From: Clostridiales bacterium
GTDB lineage: Bacteria; Actinomycetota; Coriobacteriia; Anaerosomatales; SLCP01
Direction: 5' to 3'
Assembly: GCA_018333995.1 (NCBI GenBank)
Contig: JAGXSG010000016.1
Span: 62,001-126,000 of the forward strand
DNA length: 64,000 nt
Below the pieces are notes generated by a model. That model was not told the origin of the DNA and ran no database searches. It worked only from the letters and a program-made list of their open reading frames with translations. Below, in pieces: positions 34,396 through 42,726 of this stretch; positions within the stretch are counted from its first letter, which is position 1, and every line of letters starts with the position of its first letter. The position numbers and the translations under genes are program-made.

Positions 34396-34484
34396 CTCGC
34401 CCGCCTACCTCCACGACCTCGTGCGACAACGGACGCCGTGGCGCTTCGCCACCGGCGCCCGCCGTGCCGCACATCTCGATTACA

Positions 34485-34631
34485 CTACTTGCCGATCTTG
34501 AAGATCTTGGTGTTGCACTCGGGACAGATGCCCTGCGTCGCGGGGCGGCCGTTCTTCATCGTGATCTCCTGAGCATCCCGGATCTCACGCTTGGACTTGC
34601 ACTTCACACAGTACCCTTCCTTCGCGGCCAT
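34485..34631 (-). CDS. Small zinc ribbon protein, DUF5679-like
   Basis: A 48-residue protein: MAAKEGYCVKCKSKREI, then ITMKNGRPATQGICPECN, ending TKIFKIGK. Two CxxC pairs form a zinc ribbon; the sequence fits DUF5679, a family of about 50 residues with unknown function common in actinobacteria, chloroflexi and archaea. AGGAG lies 6 bases before the ATG at 34631. It is a free-standing small gene between the TrkA pair and the DUF1461 gene. Confidence 0.85.
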   Translation of the reverse strand: MAAKEGYCVKCKSKREIRDAQEITMKNGRPATQGICPECNTKIFKIGK

Positions 34632-34739
34632 GCAGCGCTCCTCTCATGTCCTGTAGTGAAACGGCGCCGGCGAACTCGGGTCGGCACCGTATCCCCCTTC
34701 AGGCACACACCGTGCCCGACATGCAGTGTACACCTTGTT

Positions 34740-35444
34740 TCACACTTGTGATGCATCACCGGTACCCACTCGCGCCCTAACCTGCCGGGCGGTAACACCG
34801 AGAATTACCGCTCCGAGCGCCACGAGCGCCCCCCACGAGGCGCCCGAGACGATCCAAAACGGCAGCGGGAACAGCTCTATCAGCAATTCACCCAGGGGGA
34901 AGAGCCACGTGTCGCCTTCAAAGAACAGCGCGTGGAAGATGGTGAACGCGCGATCGAAATCGGCAATCATCGCGAGAGCGGCCACGCCGAGCGGGCCTGC
35001 GAGCGCGAGAGCGGCCCACCTCATCGAGCGCGCCAGAGCACGCATGCGGCGCGCCTGCAGGCCCGTGAGTCCCCACGTTACCCACGCCACCGCGATCGCG
35101 ATCGCGACCCACATAGCCAACCGGGCGCGTGCAATCACGTCGCGTACATCGTCGAGATGAGCGACCGCTCGCTCGCCGAACGCCGCCCGCCCGTCGGGAA
35201 GCGTACCGGGCAACTCGACGTTTGGCTCACCGGCCACGTGGGCCCGGACCTGCTCGGCTAACACGAGTGTCTCTTCTGAAGGGAGGCCGGCAAGCTCAGG
35301 CGCACCGACCGCGAGCACGAGAACCCGAGTGTAGGCGGGCACGAGCAGCACATGGAGCGAGACGCCGAGGACAGCAAGTACGAAAGCAAAAGCGCCCACC
35401 GCGCCCGCAGCGCCCGCAGCGAATCCGAGAGCTCGCGTCACCAT
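34740..35444 (-). CDS. DUF1461/TIGR01906 integral membrane protein
   Basis: A 234-residue membrane protein with about four segments: one at the N terminus, three from residue 105 on. AVAHLDDVRD, and IFHALFFEGDTWLFP near residue 180, are the hallmarks of the TIGR01906/DUF1461 family, whose function is not known. The ATG at 35444 overlaps the stop of the upstream diguanylate cyclase by one base (TGATG), so the two are translationally coupled. Confidence 0.8.
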   Translation of the reverse strand: MVTRALGFAAGAAGAVGAFAFVLAVLGVSLHVLLVPAYTRVLVLAVGAPELAGLPSEETLVLAEQVRAHVAGEPNVELPGTLPDGRAAFGERAVAHLDDVRDVIARARLAMWVAIAIAVAWVTWGLTGLQARRMRALARSMRWAALALAGPLGVAALAMIADFDRAFTIFHALFFEGDTWLFPLGELLIELFPLPFWIVSGASWGALVALGAVILGVTARQVRARVGTGDASQV

Positions 35445-36652
35445 CACGCCGCCATCACAACGCGATTGCCGCCTGCCTCGACCGCGTGGTAAAGGGCCTC
35501 ATCGGCGGCCGTGAGGAGTCCGTCAGCGGTCTGCCCCTGCCGCGGAAAGCCAGCCACTCCAACGCTGACGGTCACGCCGACGCCCTTCACGAGGGTGCGC
35601 TCGGCCGCAGCCCGGACCGCTTCGGCAACGTGGAGCGCATCATCGTCGTCAGGGGGTCCGCCCGAGCATCCCTCGCTCAGCAAAATGGCGAACTCCTCGC
35701 CACCAAAACGAGCTACGAAGTTGGTCTCGAATGTCATCGCCTCGCCACACTTCTCGAGAGATTCGTTGAATGCCGAGCCGAGCTCCGCGAGAAGCGCGTC
35801 GCCCATGTCGATACCAAAGAGGTCGTTGAACGCGCCAAAGCCGTCGATGTCGACGATTGCGACGTACAGGGAACGGTCGTCGCGCTCCGCTCGCATGATC
35901 TCGCTACCGAGCGCTCGCATGAAGTAGCCGCGCTCGTATAGACCGGTCTTCTCGTCGATGATGGCGCTTGCGGCGATGTGGGCCTCTCGCGAGCTCAGCG
36001 CGACCGTCATCAACGTCGCCACCATGGCGGCGCCTCCAAACATGGCGACCTGCCACATGAAGCGTACTGTGACGTACACCGCGTCCGTCCGCAGCGCCTC
36101 ATCCGTAAAAGGGACGACAACGTGCGGCAGCAGACCCCAAAGCTCACCGAAAAGGACCACGCCGTAAGTGATCGCACAGAACGCAGCGACCAGCCACGTG
36201 TCTCTGGCGCGCGGCAATATGAACGCCGCTTCGAGGATGAAAAGCAGGTAAAGCGCGTAGAACCAGGAGGCCACACCCCCTGAGTAGTACACAAGCACGC
36301 CGGTGACCAGAACATCGAAGAGTAGTTGAGCGTGGTTGAGGAACGCGATGTTGCCGAGCCGCCGGTACGTCAGATGGTAGTACGCGTTGTACGCAACGAC
36401 AAAGACTACGGCAAGCGCCGGCACCCGCATATTGGTCAGGAGTTCCTCCCACGGGAACTGAAGCGAGTACACACTGACCGAGACCGCCGAGAAGAGCGCA
36501 AGCAGCGCGACTATCGCCCAACGCACCCTGATGACGAGCCCCACACGCTCAATGTTGGCCTGAAGCGCCTCGATGTCGTAGCGGGTGGGTTGCTCACGCC
36601 ATGTAACCTTGGCACTTCTTATGAGGGCTCTCGTGAACCGGCTCGTGCTCAA
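35444..36652 (-). CDS. Membrane-anchored diguanylate cyclase (GGDEF)
   Basis: A 402-residue c-di-GMP synthase. The N-terminal half has five or six membrane segments of an uncharacterised sensor type (residues 40-205), then a GGDEF domain with RFGGEEFAIL, where the active loop is GGEEF, and IDGFGAFND before it. The RxxD inhibitory site is not obvious. The TTG at 36652 is the likely start, with CGGAG 7 bases upstream. It is divergent from the CcsA-type gene; the DUF1461 gene is coupled to it. The signal that drives it is not known. Confidence 0.88.
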   Translation of the reverse strand: MSTSRFTRALIRSAKVTWREQPTRYDIEALQANIERVGLVIRVRWAIVALLALFSAVSVSVYSLQFPWEELLTNMRVPALAVVFVVAYNAYYHLTYRRLGNIAFLNHAQLLFDVLVTGVLVYYSGGVASWFYALYLLFILEAAFILPRARDTWLVAAFCAITYGVVLFGELWGLLPHVVVPFTDEALRTDAVYVTVRFMWQVAMFGGAAMVATLMTVALSSREAHIAASAIIDEKTGLYERGYFMRALGSEIMRAERDDRSLYVAIVDIDGFGAFNDLFGIDMGDALLAELGSAFNESLEKCGEAMTFETNFVARFGGEEFAILLSEGCSGGPPDDDDALHVAEAVRAAAERTLVKGVGVTVSVGVAGFPRQGQTADGLLTAADEALYHAVEAGGNRVVMAA

Positions 36653-36694
36653 CGGGCGTCTCCGAAAATGGGCCTACAACGCGACGGCTGAATC

Positions 36695-36702
36695 AGTATA
36701 CT
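36695..36702. promoter_or_regulatory. Palindromic AGTATACT, candidate shared -10 for divergent genes
   Basis: AGTATACT reads as TATACT on both strands and lies between the diguanylate cyclase and the CcsA-type gene, 33 bases from the plus start and 42 from the minus start. A clear -35 is not visible on either strand. Confidence 0.35.
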
Positions 36703-36734
36703 GGAGCGACGCGCTCACGACGGAGTAGGTGCCT

Positions 36735-37700
36735 ATGAACCCCGCCGCGACAAGGACTGAGTTCGCCGCCATCATCGACACTCTTGCGGCGTTCGGAACA
36801 CCGCTACAGGTACTCATGCCTGTAGGAGCCGCAATACTGCTCGCACTCGCGCTCGTCCCCGCATGGCAGCGCTACCTGGGCCCGGCGGTAACCGGCACCA
36901 CCATCCTGCTTCTTTTGGGTTATGCGTTGCTCGCATGGTTCCACTGGCGCGTGTGGGAGCTAGCCGTGGTGGTGAGTCCCGAAACTGGCGCGATCAGCGG
37001 ACGTGTCGCGGTTCCTCTGTGGATTGAGTCTGTGAAGCTCTACGTCTGGGCGCTCACCGTCGCGCTCATGGCCGTGTGCATCAAGCGTCACCGCGCAGAG
37101 CTGCTGCCGGGCGTGTCAGTTATCCTCTCGATTCTCATCGCCGGCGCGGCCGTGTGGGGCAAGCCGTTCACTGAGCCGCTACCCAGATTCCTCAACCAGT
37201 ACTTTGGATATCTCGCCGCGATGGACAGCGGTAACTTTATGATCGCCATGAACGCGTACCAGGGAATGGAGGGGGCACGGCAGTTCTACTACAACACGAT
37301 CTACATGTGGATCCACCCTCCGGCTCTGTTCTTCGCGTACGGCACGTTTGCGATATCGTTCGTGGCCACGGTGCTCATGATCATGCGCCGCCACTCAAGC
37401 TACGAGACAACGGCGTACCGGTGGGCCCGCCTCGGCTATCTGCCGCTTACCGCCGGCATGTTGCTCGGCTTCCCGTGGGCCATCATCGCGTGGCAAGGAG
37501 AGTCGTGGTGGTGGTCGGGCAAGGTCAACATGTCCATCATGCTCTGGGTGCTCTACACCGCCCACCTGCACGCTCGTCTGTACCTGCGTCGCCAAGGGAT
37601 GTGGCGGTGGGTGGCCGCGCTGTCGATCCTATCGTTCCTGGTCCTGCTCTTGACATACCTTGCCACCTACTTCGTTCCTGGAGCTCACAGCGTAGTCTGA
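36735..37700 (+). CDS. CcsA/CcmF-like cytochrome c biogenesis protein
   Basis: A 321-residue membrane protein of the haem-handling superfamily. About eight membrane segments; His194 in MWIHPPALFFAYG and His277/His279 in TAHLHARLYL match the conserved membrane haem-ligand histidines of CcsA/CcmF, and a Trp-rich segment ESWWWSGKVNM (258-260 WWW) takes the place of the WWD haem-binding motif. It should present haem for attachment to CxxCH cytochromes on the outer face. The usual ResB partner is absent; the next gene is an unknown membrane protein. The ATG at 36735 has GGAG 9 bases upstream. A CxxCH protein lies 3 kb downstream. Confidence 0.8.
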   Translation: MNPAATRTEFAAIIDTLAAFGTPLQVLMPVGAAILLALALVPAWQRYLGPAVTGTTILLLLGYALLAWFHWRVWELAVVVSPETGAISGRVAVPLWIESVKLYVWALTVALMAVCIKRHRAELLPGVSVILSILIAGAAVWGKPFTEPLPRFLNQYFGYLAAMDSGNFMIAMNAYQGMEGARQFYYNTIYMWIHPPALFFAYGTFAISFVATVLMIMRRHSSYETTAYRWARLGYLPLTAGMLLGFPWAIIAWQGESWWWSGKVNMSIMLWVLYTAHLHARLYLRRQGMWRWVAALSILSFLVLLLTYLATYFVPGAHSVV

Positions 37701-37719
37701 GGAAAGGACTGGTCCGCCG

Positions 37720-38364
37720 ATGAAGACGCCCGCACACCTACGCCAGTGGGACTACGCGCTGACCGTCGTGACCGTAGCGCTCCTCGGCACGCTTGGGTTG
37801 CAGTCGTTCATCGGCACGGCCTACGTATGGTGGGCGGAAAGTGTGATACCCGGCTGGCAGATCTCGGGCTATCCGGACTTCATGTTGGTAATGAACGTGA
37901 TCGCGGCGCCACAGGTCATCGCTCTCGTAATCGTGATGGGACTGTGTGTGCCAAAGAGACTTTTTGATCGCACCGCGCTCGTCATCGTCTCGGCAGCGAT
38001 GCTCGGAGCCGGAGTGGCGGCGTGGGCATGGACCGGCGACGCGCAGACCGGACTCGCGGTATTCTTGGCCCTCTCCGCCCTCATTCAGGTGGCGGTTGTC
38101 GCTCTAACCGTCGCCGGTGTGCGCGGTCCGTCGTACCTCACAGAGGGCCGACTCGTAAAAACCGGCTCGGGCCTGCTCCACCTAGGCTTCATCGCTTTTG
38201 CGTACGTGGTGGTCGCCCTCCAGGACTCGGTGTTCATGTTGCCAGCGTTCTGGATCGCAACATTTTTCACGATCGCGGGCACTCTCATGGCGTTCTACGC
38301 CGACAAGCTGGCGTTCAAGAAGACTGTGCGTGTCGAAGTGGACCGCTCGTTCGAAGCGGTATGA
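37720..38364 (+). CDS. Membrane protein paired with the CcsA-type gene, function unknown
   Basis: A 214-residue protein with about six membrane segments. It has a conserved-looking His in TGSGLLHLGFIAFAYVV and several Trp and Tyr residues near helix ends, which could be haem-related. It begins 19 bases after the CcsA-type gene with GGAAAGGA upstream, so it is likely co-expressed and may serve as a partner in cytochrome assembly, in place of a ResB. No family is recognised. That role is an inference from context. Confidence 0.6.
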   Translation: MKTPAHLRQWDYALTVVTVALLGTLGLQSFIGTAYVWWAESVIPGWQISGYPDFMLVMNVIAAPQVIALVIVMGLCVPKRLFDRTALVIVSAAMLGAGVAAWAWTGDAQTGLAVFLALSALIQVAVVALTVAGVRGPSYLTEGRLVKTGSGLLHLGFIAFAYVVVALQDSVFMLPAFWIATFFTIAGTLMAFYADKLAFKKTVRVEVDRSFEAV

Positions 38365-38434
38365 TCGTCTTCGCCTCACACGTTGACCCGTCGACACCTT
38401 ATTAAGTCCTGAGCCGCTCCCGGCGGTTTCCTGT

Positions 38435-40174
38435 CTACAACGCCCGCACGAGCTCGGTGACGAAGCGTGCCGCATTCTCGAGGTTATCCTCGGAAATATT
38501 GTCTACCGTGTCGGTCTCCCAGTGCCAGTTGGGCAAGCGTCCGTTGACGTCGAACGCCATCACGCTCATCGCGCGCATCCGGCGCGCGAGCGCGGGAGTA
38601 GCGTCGGTCGAAAGTCCCTTGTAGGCGCGTGCGCGCACCGGCAAACCATTTTCTGAGGCGACACGTTTTCCCGCACTCAAGAGGCGCCTGTCACTCCGAT
38701 ACCGTCGCGCCATGCCCTCTTCGGTGACCATGTGCAGCGTGCCCGCGCCAAGGTTGTCAAGGTTGATGATGAGCGCCCGCCTGAGCTCGTCCGGATACGC
38801 CGCAATCAGCGCTTGCATCCCACGTGTGCCGACCTCTTCTGAACCGGTCGCGACAAACCATATCTCCTTGTCGGCGAGCGCGCGGTCAACCCTCTCGGTC
38901 ACGCGGCGGCGGATGCGCGACGCCTCGGCGGCCGCGTACTCAGGATCGCCGAGCGGGTCATCGCTGGCACGCCCTCCCTTGAAGCCAAACCCGTCATCAT
39001 CATCGTCCTCGGCAAAGTTCTCCCACGAGCCGATCTTGCGGCCTTCATTCCGAGGATCGAAGCTTCCGCCGATCCCGAGCCATCCATCAATATCCTCATC
39101 GCGCTCATCCCGCTTCTTCCGCCCGCCGAGCAGCCCCTTGAGCTTGGAGCCGATGCGGCCCCTGTCACGGCGCTCGTGCTCGCCGTCCTCATCTGACTCG
39201 ACGTCTTCGAGGGGCCTTCTCGGCACGGAGGACGCCGGGCCTCCAACCGCATCGAACTCCACTGTGTCTAGTGAGGAGTTGGATCTGGGCGTCTCGGCCC
39301 AACGGAAATCGTCTGGAAGCGTCGTGAGGTCAGGCTCGCCGGACTCCGCACCGATGTACTCAATCTCCGCGCCCGCGGGCACCACGCCCGCTTCGTAAGC
39401 CGTGCCGACATCCCGGCGAATCCGTGGGAACGCCCCTGTGCCGCTCGTCTCCTCGGCAGGCTCCGTGACGCGAGCGAGCACATCGAGCATGACGGCGACC
39501 CCGCTCGCGTTGTCGTTGGCTCCCTCGGTGGGCCCCATAGCGATTTCGCGGTGAACGTTGATGAGCAGCGGCACCAAGAGGTAAGCGCTCGCCGCGATTG
39601 TCACATACCACAGCCACGGATCCCAGTTTTGGGTGAGGGGAAGCGCGCCGAGAAGGGCAAGCGCTGGAACCGCGAACGTACACCCCTTCATGAGGGCGAA
39701 CGTCGCCGAGAAGTTCTTGACCATCGACGGAGCAAACGCGAGCGAAGCGCGCGCGCTGTCGTAGTGGGCGACGATGACGACCCGCACCGGCCGCTCGCCC
39801 CGACGGGCGCGAGGGACATGCCGGGCGATGACGTTTTGACTCGGGCCCTTAGGCGGAAGCCATCCGGAAAGGCCAAAGCGTGTGTCGAGATCCATCCACA
39901 TGAGAAACGCCGTGAGCGCCGCGACGGCAAACGCGGGCCACCTGAGAAACTCCCAGCCAGAGGCGACCGCGGCGGCAATCGTGAGGAGATGGTAGATCGC
40001 GTACGCCCATGAGTACGTCCGCGGGCTATCGAACTCCTGACGCTCGATCTCGACGGCGCGGGTACGAAACACCGACTCGATGTAGTCGGCCGCTTCCGCC
40101 TCGGCGTCAGTGGTCGCGGGTCTCGGTCCGATGGTGTCTGACAGGTGGCGCAGGTGCTCGATCGCGTGGGACAT
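38435..40174 (-). CDS. M28 family metallopeptidase with membrane segments and a large acidic insert
   Basis: A 579-residue protein. After a cytosolic N terminus (SHAIEHLRHL, IGPRPATTDAE), two membrane helices at about 85-130, then the first part of an M28 aminopeptidase domain (HYDSAR near 137), two more hydrophobic stretches (about 160-205), and GANDNASG near 212. About 190 residues of acidic, Arg/Glu-rich sequence then separate this from the second part, which has the catalytic GSEEVG near 437 and later DATPALARR. The zinc ligands His, Asp and Glu are in place. The start at 40174 has GGAGG 5 bases upstream. The substrate is not known. Confidence 0.8.
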   Translation of the reverse strand: MSHAIEHLRHLSDTIGPRPATTDAEAEAADYIESVFRTRAVEIERQEFDSPRTYSWAYAIYHLLTIAAAVASGWEFLRWPAFAVAALTAFLMWMDLDTRFGLSGWLPPKGPSQNVIARHVPRARRGERPVRVVIVAHYDSARASLAFAPSMVKNFSATFALMKGCTFAVPALALLGALPLTQNWDPWLWYVTIAASAYLLVPLLINVHREIAMGPTEGANDNASGVAVMLDVLARVTEPAEETSGTGAFPRIRRDVGTAYEAGVVPAGAEIEYIGAESGEPDLTTLPDDFRWAETPRSNSSLDTVEFDAVGGPASSVPRRPLEDVESDEDGEHERRDRGRIGSKLKGLLGGRKKRDERDEDIDGWLGIGGSFDPRNEGRKIGSWENFAEDDDDDGFGFKGGRASDDPLGDPEYAAAEASRIRRRVTERVDRALADKEIWFVATGSEEVGTRGMQALIAAYPDELRRALIINLDNLGAGTLHMVTEEGMARRYRSDRRLLSAGKRVASENGLPVRARAYKGLSTDATPALARRMRAMSVMAFDVNGRLPNWHWETDTVDNISEDNLENAARFVTELVRAL

Positions 40175-40275
40175 GCGGTCCTCCGGGTCCATGCGGCACG
40201 CGCCTGCGACGTGCCGCTCCATCCGAAGACATGATACTGCACCGCGAATCCGGTAGCAGAACCGCGCGCGCGGAG

Positions 40276-40614
40276 TTACTGGCCGCCCATCCCAGGGGAG
40301 TCGCCCGCGTGGCACGAGCGGCACTCACTCATCCGGTACTTTGAGTGCCGCTCGACCACCTCGGGGTTGTCGCTGTGACAGCGGCATCCGGGGATCTGGA
40401 CCGCGAACGGAGCCTTCTCCTCGGCAGGCGCGGGAACGACGGGCGCATCGGCGCCTTGCGAAGCGGGAACCGGCGTCGAAGCCTGAGCCTGCGCTGCGGG
40501 GACGTCTCCGTTCGAGACAGATGGCGCCTGCGGAGTGCCGAACGCAAACGCCAGAGCTGCCGCAACGATCGCAAAGCCCACCGCACCTGCCACGATAGCG
40601 ACTGCTTTCTTCAC
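40276..40614 (-). CDS. Membrane-anchored small haem protein, CxxCH
   Basis: A 112-residue protein. An N-terminal signal anchor (residues 3-26), a Pro/Ala/Gln-rich linker to about residue 70, then a short domain IPGCRCHSDNPE...CRSCHAGDSP. Cys98-x2-Cys101-His102 is a canonical c-haem attachment site; Cys77-x-Cys79-His80 is a CxCH variant that may or may not carry haem. The GTG at 40614 lies 2 bases after the hcp stop, so it is probably coupled to hcp. It may carry electrons to Hcp-linked reactions or bind NO. Length is too short for a known cytochrome family. Confidence 0.6.
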   Translation of the reverse strand: MKKAVAIVAGAVGFAIVAAALAFAFGTPQAPSVSNGDVPAAQAQASTPVPASQGADAPVVPAPAEEKAPFAVQIPGCRCHSDNPEVVERHSKYRMSECRSCHAGDSPGMGGQ

Positions 40615-40616
40615 AA

Positions 40617-42245
40617 CTACGCCGCTTCCGTGCCGAGGATGGTCGCGAGGTCTTCTGCGGCCGTCTCGGCGATCGGTTTGATGTCGAAGGTGTCGACGAG
40701 CACCTGCAGCACGTTGGGGGTGACGAACGCGGGCAGGGTCGGCCCGAGGCGGATGTCGGTGATGCCGAGGTGCAGCAGGGTGAGCAGGATGGCCACGGCC
40801 TTCTGCTCGTACCACGACAGGATCATCGAGAGCGGCAGGTCGTTCACGCCGACCTCAAACGCGTCCGCGAGGGCTACCGCGATCTTGATCGCCGAATACG
40901 CGTCGTTGCACTGACCCACGTCGAGCAGGCGCGGGATGCCGCCGATGTCCCCGAGCTGCTTGTCGAAGAAGCGGAACTTGCCGCATGCGAGCGTGAGCAC
41001 CACGGTGTCCGCCGGGGCCTGCTCGACGAAGTCGGTGTAGTAGTTGCGGCCCGGCTTGGCGCCGTCACACCCGCCCACGAGGAAGAAGTGCTTGATCGCG
41101 CCACCCTTGACGGCCTCGATGACCTGGGGCGCGACACCGAGCACCGTGTTACGGCCGAAACCGACCAAGACACTGCCGCCATCGGTCTCATCGGCGAAGC
41201 CACTCATGGCAAGCGCCTTCTCGATGACCGCCGAGAAGTCACCCTCGACGTGCGGCACGCCGGGGAACTGGACCGGGCCGCTCGTAAAGAGGCGCTCTTT
41301 GTACTCGTCACGCGGAGGCATGAGGCAGTTCGTGGTCATGAGAATGGCACCGGGGAAGGCGGCGAACTCCTTGTGCTGGTTCTGCCACGCGGTGCCCCAG
41401 TGGCCGTAGAAGTGCGCATGCTTCTTGAGCTCGGGGTACGCGTGCGCCGGGAGCATCTCGCCATGCGTGTAGATGTCGATGCCCTTGCCCTCGGTCTGCT
41501 CGAGCAACAGCGAAAGGTCGAGCAGGTCGTGACCGGAGATGAGAATCGCCTTGCCCGCCCTGTGGCCGAGCGGGACCTCAGTCGGAACCGGGTGCCCGTA
41601 GGTGCCGGTGTTGCCCGCGTCAAGCAGCTCCATCGTGCGCAGGTTCACCGCGCCGCACTCGAGCGCGAGGGCTACCCACGCCCCGAGGTCGAGCGAGCCG
41701 TCACCAAGAGCGTCGAGCGCCTTGAACAGGTACGCATAGACCTCAGGATCCTCCTGGCCGAGGACACGTGCGTGGTGCGCGTACGCGGCTACCCCTTTGA
41801 GACCGTACAACGTGGTTTGTTGGAGCGCCTGGACGTCCTCGTCGCGCGTCGTGTCCCACGGCCTGCCGAGCTCGATGCCCTGCTCAACTTTGCCCTCAAC
41901 GCCCGGAAACGGCCTCAGGTCGACAAACGCCCCGGCCGCCGCGGCCGCGCTCGACTCACGAGCGAGCTCATTGCGCAAGCGCACAGCCTCGTCGATCTTC
42001 TCGGCAATCGACGCCGGGTCGAAGTCGACGTTGGTCAGGGTTGTGAATAGCGCGTCTGCGACGAAACGGCCGGCATCCGCAGTGTCAAGTCCGCGGCGTG
42101 CCGCATCAATCGCTACTGTCGCAAGGCCGCGGCACGCGTTGACAAGCAAATCTTGCAGCGCGGCTACGTCCTCCTTCTTGCCGCACGCACCAACAGTGGT
42201 GCATGCGATTCCCTTCGCGGTCTGCTCACACTGGTTACAAAACAT
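40617..42245 (-). CDS. hcp: Hydroxylamine reductase / hybrid cluster protein Hcp
   Basis: A 542-residue hybrid-cluster protein that acts on NO and hydroxylamine in anaerobes. The N-terminal cluster ligands are MFCNQCEQTAKGIACTTVGAC: Cys3, Cys6, Cys15 and Cys21. The hybrid cluster residues include His and Cys in the AGKAILISGHDL and AILMTTNCLM regions, VLTLACGKFRFF and a QCNDAYSA segment. The ATG at 42245 has AGGG 8 bases upstream; a TTG 2 codons earlier is less likely. It follows the ferredoxin by 36 bases and precedes the haem peptide. Confidence 0.96.
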   Translation of the reverse strand: MFCNQCEQTAKGIACTTVGACGKKEDVAALQDLLVNACRGLATVAIDAARRGLDTADAGRFVADALFTTLTNVDFDPASIAEKIDEAVRLRNELARESSAAAAAGAFVDLRPFPGVEGKVEQGIELGRPWDTTRDEDVQALQQTTLYGLKGVAAYAHHARVLGQEDPEVYAYLFKALDALGDGSLDLGAWVALALECGAVNLRTMELLDAGNTGTYGHPVPTEVPLGHRAGKAILISGHDLLDLSLLLEQTEGKGIDIYTHGEMLPAHAYPELKKHAHFYGHWGTAWQNQHKEFAAFPGAILMTTNCLMPPRDEYKERLFTSGPVQFPGVPHVEGDFSAVIEKALAMSGFADETDGGSVLVGFGRNTVLGVAPQVIEAVKGGAIKHFFLVGGCDGAKPGRNYYTDFVEQAPADTVVLTLACGKFRFFDKQLGDIGGIPRLLDVGQCNDAYSAIKIAVALADAFEVGVNDLPLSMILSWYEQKAVAILLTLLHLGITDIRLGPTLPAFVTPNVLQVLVDTFDIKPIAETAAEDLATILGTEAA

Positions 42246-42281
42246 GTTCAAGTCCCTTCGTCGCCAACGATACCGTCGCCC

Positions 42282-42671
42282 CTACCCGTGTATGAGAGCG
42301 GGGATACACCTCGTGCACACCCACGTGCTGTCGCCCCCGGTGCGAACCGGCAAGAGCGGGCGATCGTCCTCAGACACGCCGCACCTGAAGCAGTGCTGAG
42401 CAAGATAGTTCGCCTTCTTCTCGGCGATGATCGGTTCGGCCGCCGCGTGATCAAACGGCACGGTCTCACGCAACTCGAGTGTGAGAGCGCCCGTAGGACA
42501 CACGCCGAGACAAAAGCCGGCGCCGTCACAGAGCTCCTCACGGATGACTGTTGCTTTGCCGTCGACGATCTCGATGGCGCCTTCGGCGCACGGCGAGACG
42601 CACAGGCCGCAGCCGTTGCAGAGTTCCTCATCGATGCGGACGATTTGGCGCGTAACGGTCGTAGTGCTCAT
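42282..42671 (-). CDS. Ferredoxin-type protein of the hcp operon, with C-terminal zinc-ribbon-like motif
   Basis: A 129-residue iron-sulfur protein, the likely electron donor to Hcp. The first cluster has a full set Cys18, 21, 24 and 28; the second has Cys48, then Ala51 in place of the second Cys, then Cys54 and Cys58, so it probably binds a 3Fe-4S cluster or a variant, a form common next to hcp genes. A C-terminal CFRC...CTRC pair (94/97, 119/122) may bind zinc or another cluster. The ATG at 42671 has AGGA upstream at 7 bases. It lies between ygbA and hcp on the same strand. Confidence 0.85.
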   Translation of the reverse strand: MSTTTVTRQIVRIDEELCNGCGLCVSPCAEGAIEIVDGKATVIREELCDGAGFCLGVCPTGALTLELRETVPFDHAAAEPIIAEKKANYLAQHCFRCGVSEDDRPLLPVRTGGDSTWVCTRCIPALIHG

Positions 42672-42726
42672 GTGAGTTTCCTCTCAGTAGTGGCGCTAGA
42701 TGTCAGAACGGTGTCGCGTCATGGGG

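Noticed and set aside
34655-34742. GTGAAAC/GTTTCAC inverted repeat flanking the gap before the DUF5679 gene
   Set aside because: 7-base arms about 75 bases apart are expected by chance, and there is no target duplication or transposase.
40770-42050. Long plus-strand open frame opposite hcp
   Set aside because: Antisense to a clear hcp gene, and its translation is Arg/Glu-rich without domains.
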